A stretch of DNA of 31,714 nucleotides, from NCBI GenBank assembly GCA_002336245.1, contig DDDG01000013.1:107101-138814 (forward strand). Reading direction: 5' to 3'. How positions within the stretch are numbered: the first letter of the stretch is position 1; each line of letters starts with the position of its first letter. Shown one piece after another: positions 31,384-31,714 of the stretch. This DNA comes from Flavobacteriales bacterium UBA1986. GTDB lineage: Bacteria; Bacteroidota; Bacteroidia; Flavobacteriales_G; Salibacteraceae. The notes under the pieces are model-generated. The model ran no database searches. It was not told the DNA's origin and saw only the letters and a program-made list of their open reading frames with translations. The translations under genes were made by a program, and so were the position numbers.

Positions 31384-31592
31384 TAATTAATTGCGTTCAT
31401 GTCCGCCACCTTTTCCTGAGGCAGCATCGAAGGTTTCATCATTGAAAGACGGTTCTTCATAGAGGTCTTTTTATTCTCTAAATACTCTGCTTTGGCTTCG
31501 TTTGAAGCTGGAAAATGAGTAGAGCTGCTGCAAGCAATAAATGCTGTGGCGCTTAGAGAAATGGTCAATAATGAGAGTGTGATTTTCTTCAT
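31383..31592 (-). CDS. Small lipoprotein
   Basis: 69 residues. The lipoprotein signal is MKKITLSLLTISLSATAFIAC (Cys 21), followed by a short charged mature part rich in Lys, Met and Asn. No family was recognised. It is translationally coupled to dps through TAATG, so it belongs to the same operon and may be part of an oxidative or envelope stress response. The sequence beyond 31593 to the window end shows no further gene. Confidence 0.7.
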   Translation of the reverse strand: MKKITLSLLTISLSATAFIACSSSTHFPASNEAKAEYLENKKTSMKNRLSMMKPSMLPQEKVADMNAIN

Positions 31593-31714
31593 GTTGCCGG
31601 GTATAGTAGAAATACCAGACCAAAGAATAACAGATTGAAGAAACGAGAACTTAGTCGACTGAATTACTACTATTTACAAACTTTTGGCTGAGCACAGAGG
31701 GAAATAAGAATTGT

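Overview
The window looks like chromosomal DNA of a flavobacterial-type Bacteroidetes, probably a marine Cryomorphaceae or Schleiferiaceae-like lineage. This is inferred from family content and style: a T9SS C-terminal sorting domain, an HYC_CC_PP protein, LytS/LytTR signalling, DUF5777 and PSCyt1-type cytochromes, and TAnnTTTG promoter boxes. I see no tRNA, rRNA, CRISPR array or classical transposase.

Layout. 1-2.2 kb: the end of an acyl-CoA carboxylase gene, then a LytS-type kinase and LytTR regulator pair. 2.2-5.7 kb: a purine-rich repeat spacer, a minus-strand GNAT-like gene and a QueC-like gene separated by one in-frame amber codon, a divergent TPR/membrane gene broken by two single-base frameshifts, and a DinB-like gene. 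5.7-9.3 kb: a small cysteine-rich secreted protein, then diheme peroxidase, MbnP-like T9SS protein and diheme peroxidase, which resembles the MbnH/MbnP copper system. 9.3-10.2 kb: a small GIY-YIG gene flanked by near-perfect inverted copies of a dispersed repeat. 10.2-18.8 kb: aroC, an AlkB-type hydroxylase, trxA with a clear terminator, DUF58, another repeat spacer, alkaline phosphatase with a PHP phosphoesterase, and a VWA/AAA+ pair. 18.9-20.3 kb: a lipoprotein and an outer-membrane protein. 20.4-21.7 kb: a decaying cytochrome operon with an early stop codon, a lost heme-ligand histidine and a truncated DUF5777 remnant carrying an octamer expansion.

21.9-27.2 kb holds a seven-gene minus-strand operon: YbjN-like, PspA, DUF4178, a Ser/Arg-rich membrane protein, DUF350, a membrane spermidine synthase and AdoMet decarboxylase. 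It mirrors E. coli yjfIJKLMC and links membrane-stress proteins to polyamine synthesis. A terminator-like hairpin lies inside it after pspA. A divergent XRE regulator (27.4 kb) has palindromic operators overlapping candidate promoters in both directions. 28.2-31.6 kb: a fatty acid desaturase with a methyltransferase, a bidirectional terminator, a coiled-coil membrane protein, Dps and a small lipoprotein.

The strongest candidates for something new are the amber-split GNAT/QueC-like locus, the repeat-flanked GIY-YIG unit, the peroxidase-MbnP-peroxidase cassette and the PspA-polyamine operon. Several reading frames are broken, so raw-read confirmation of the lesions would matter.
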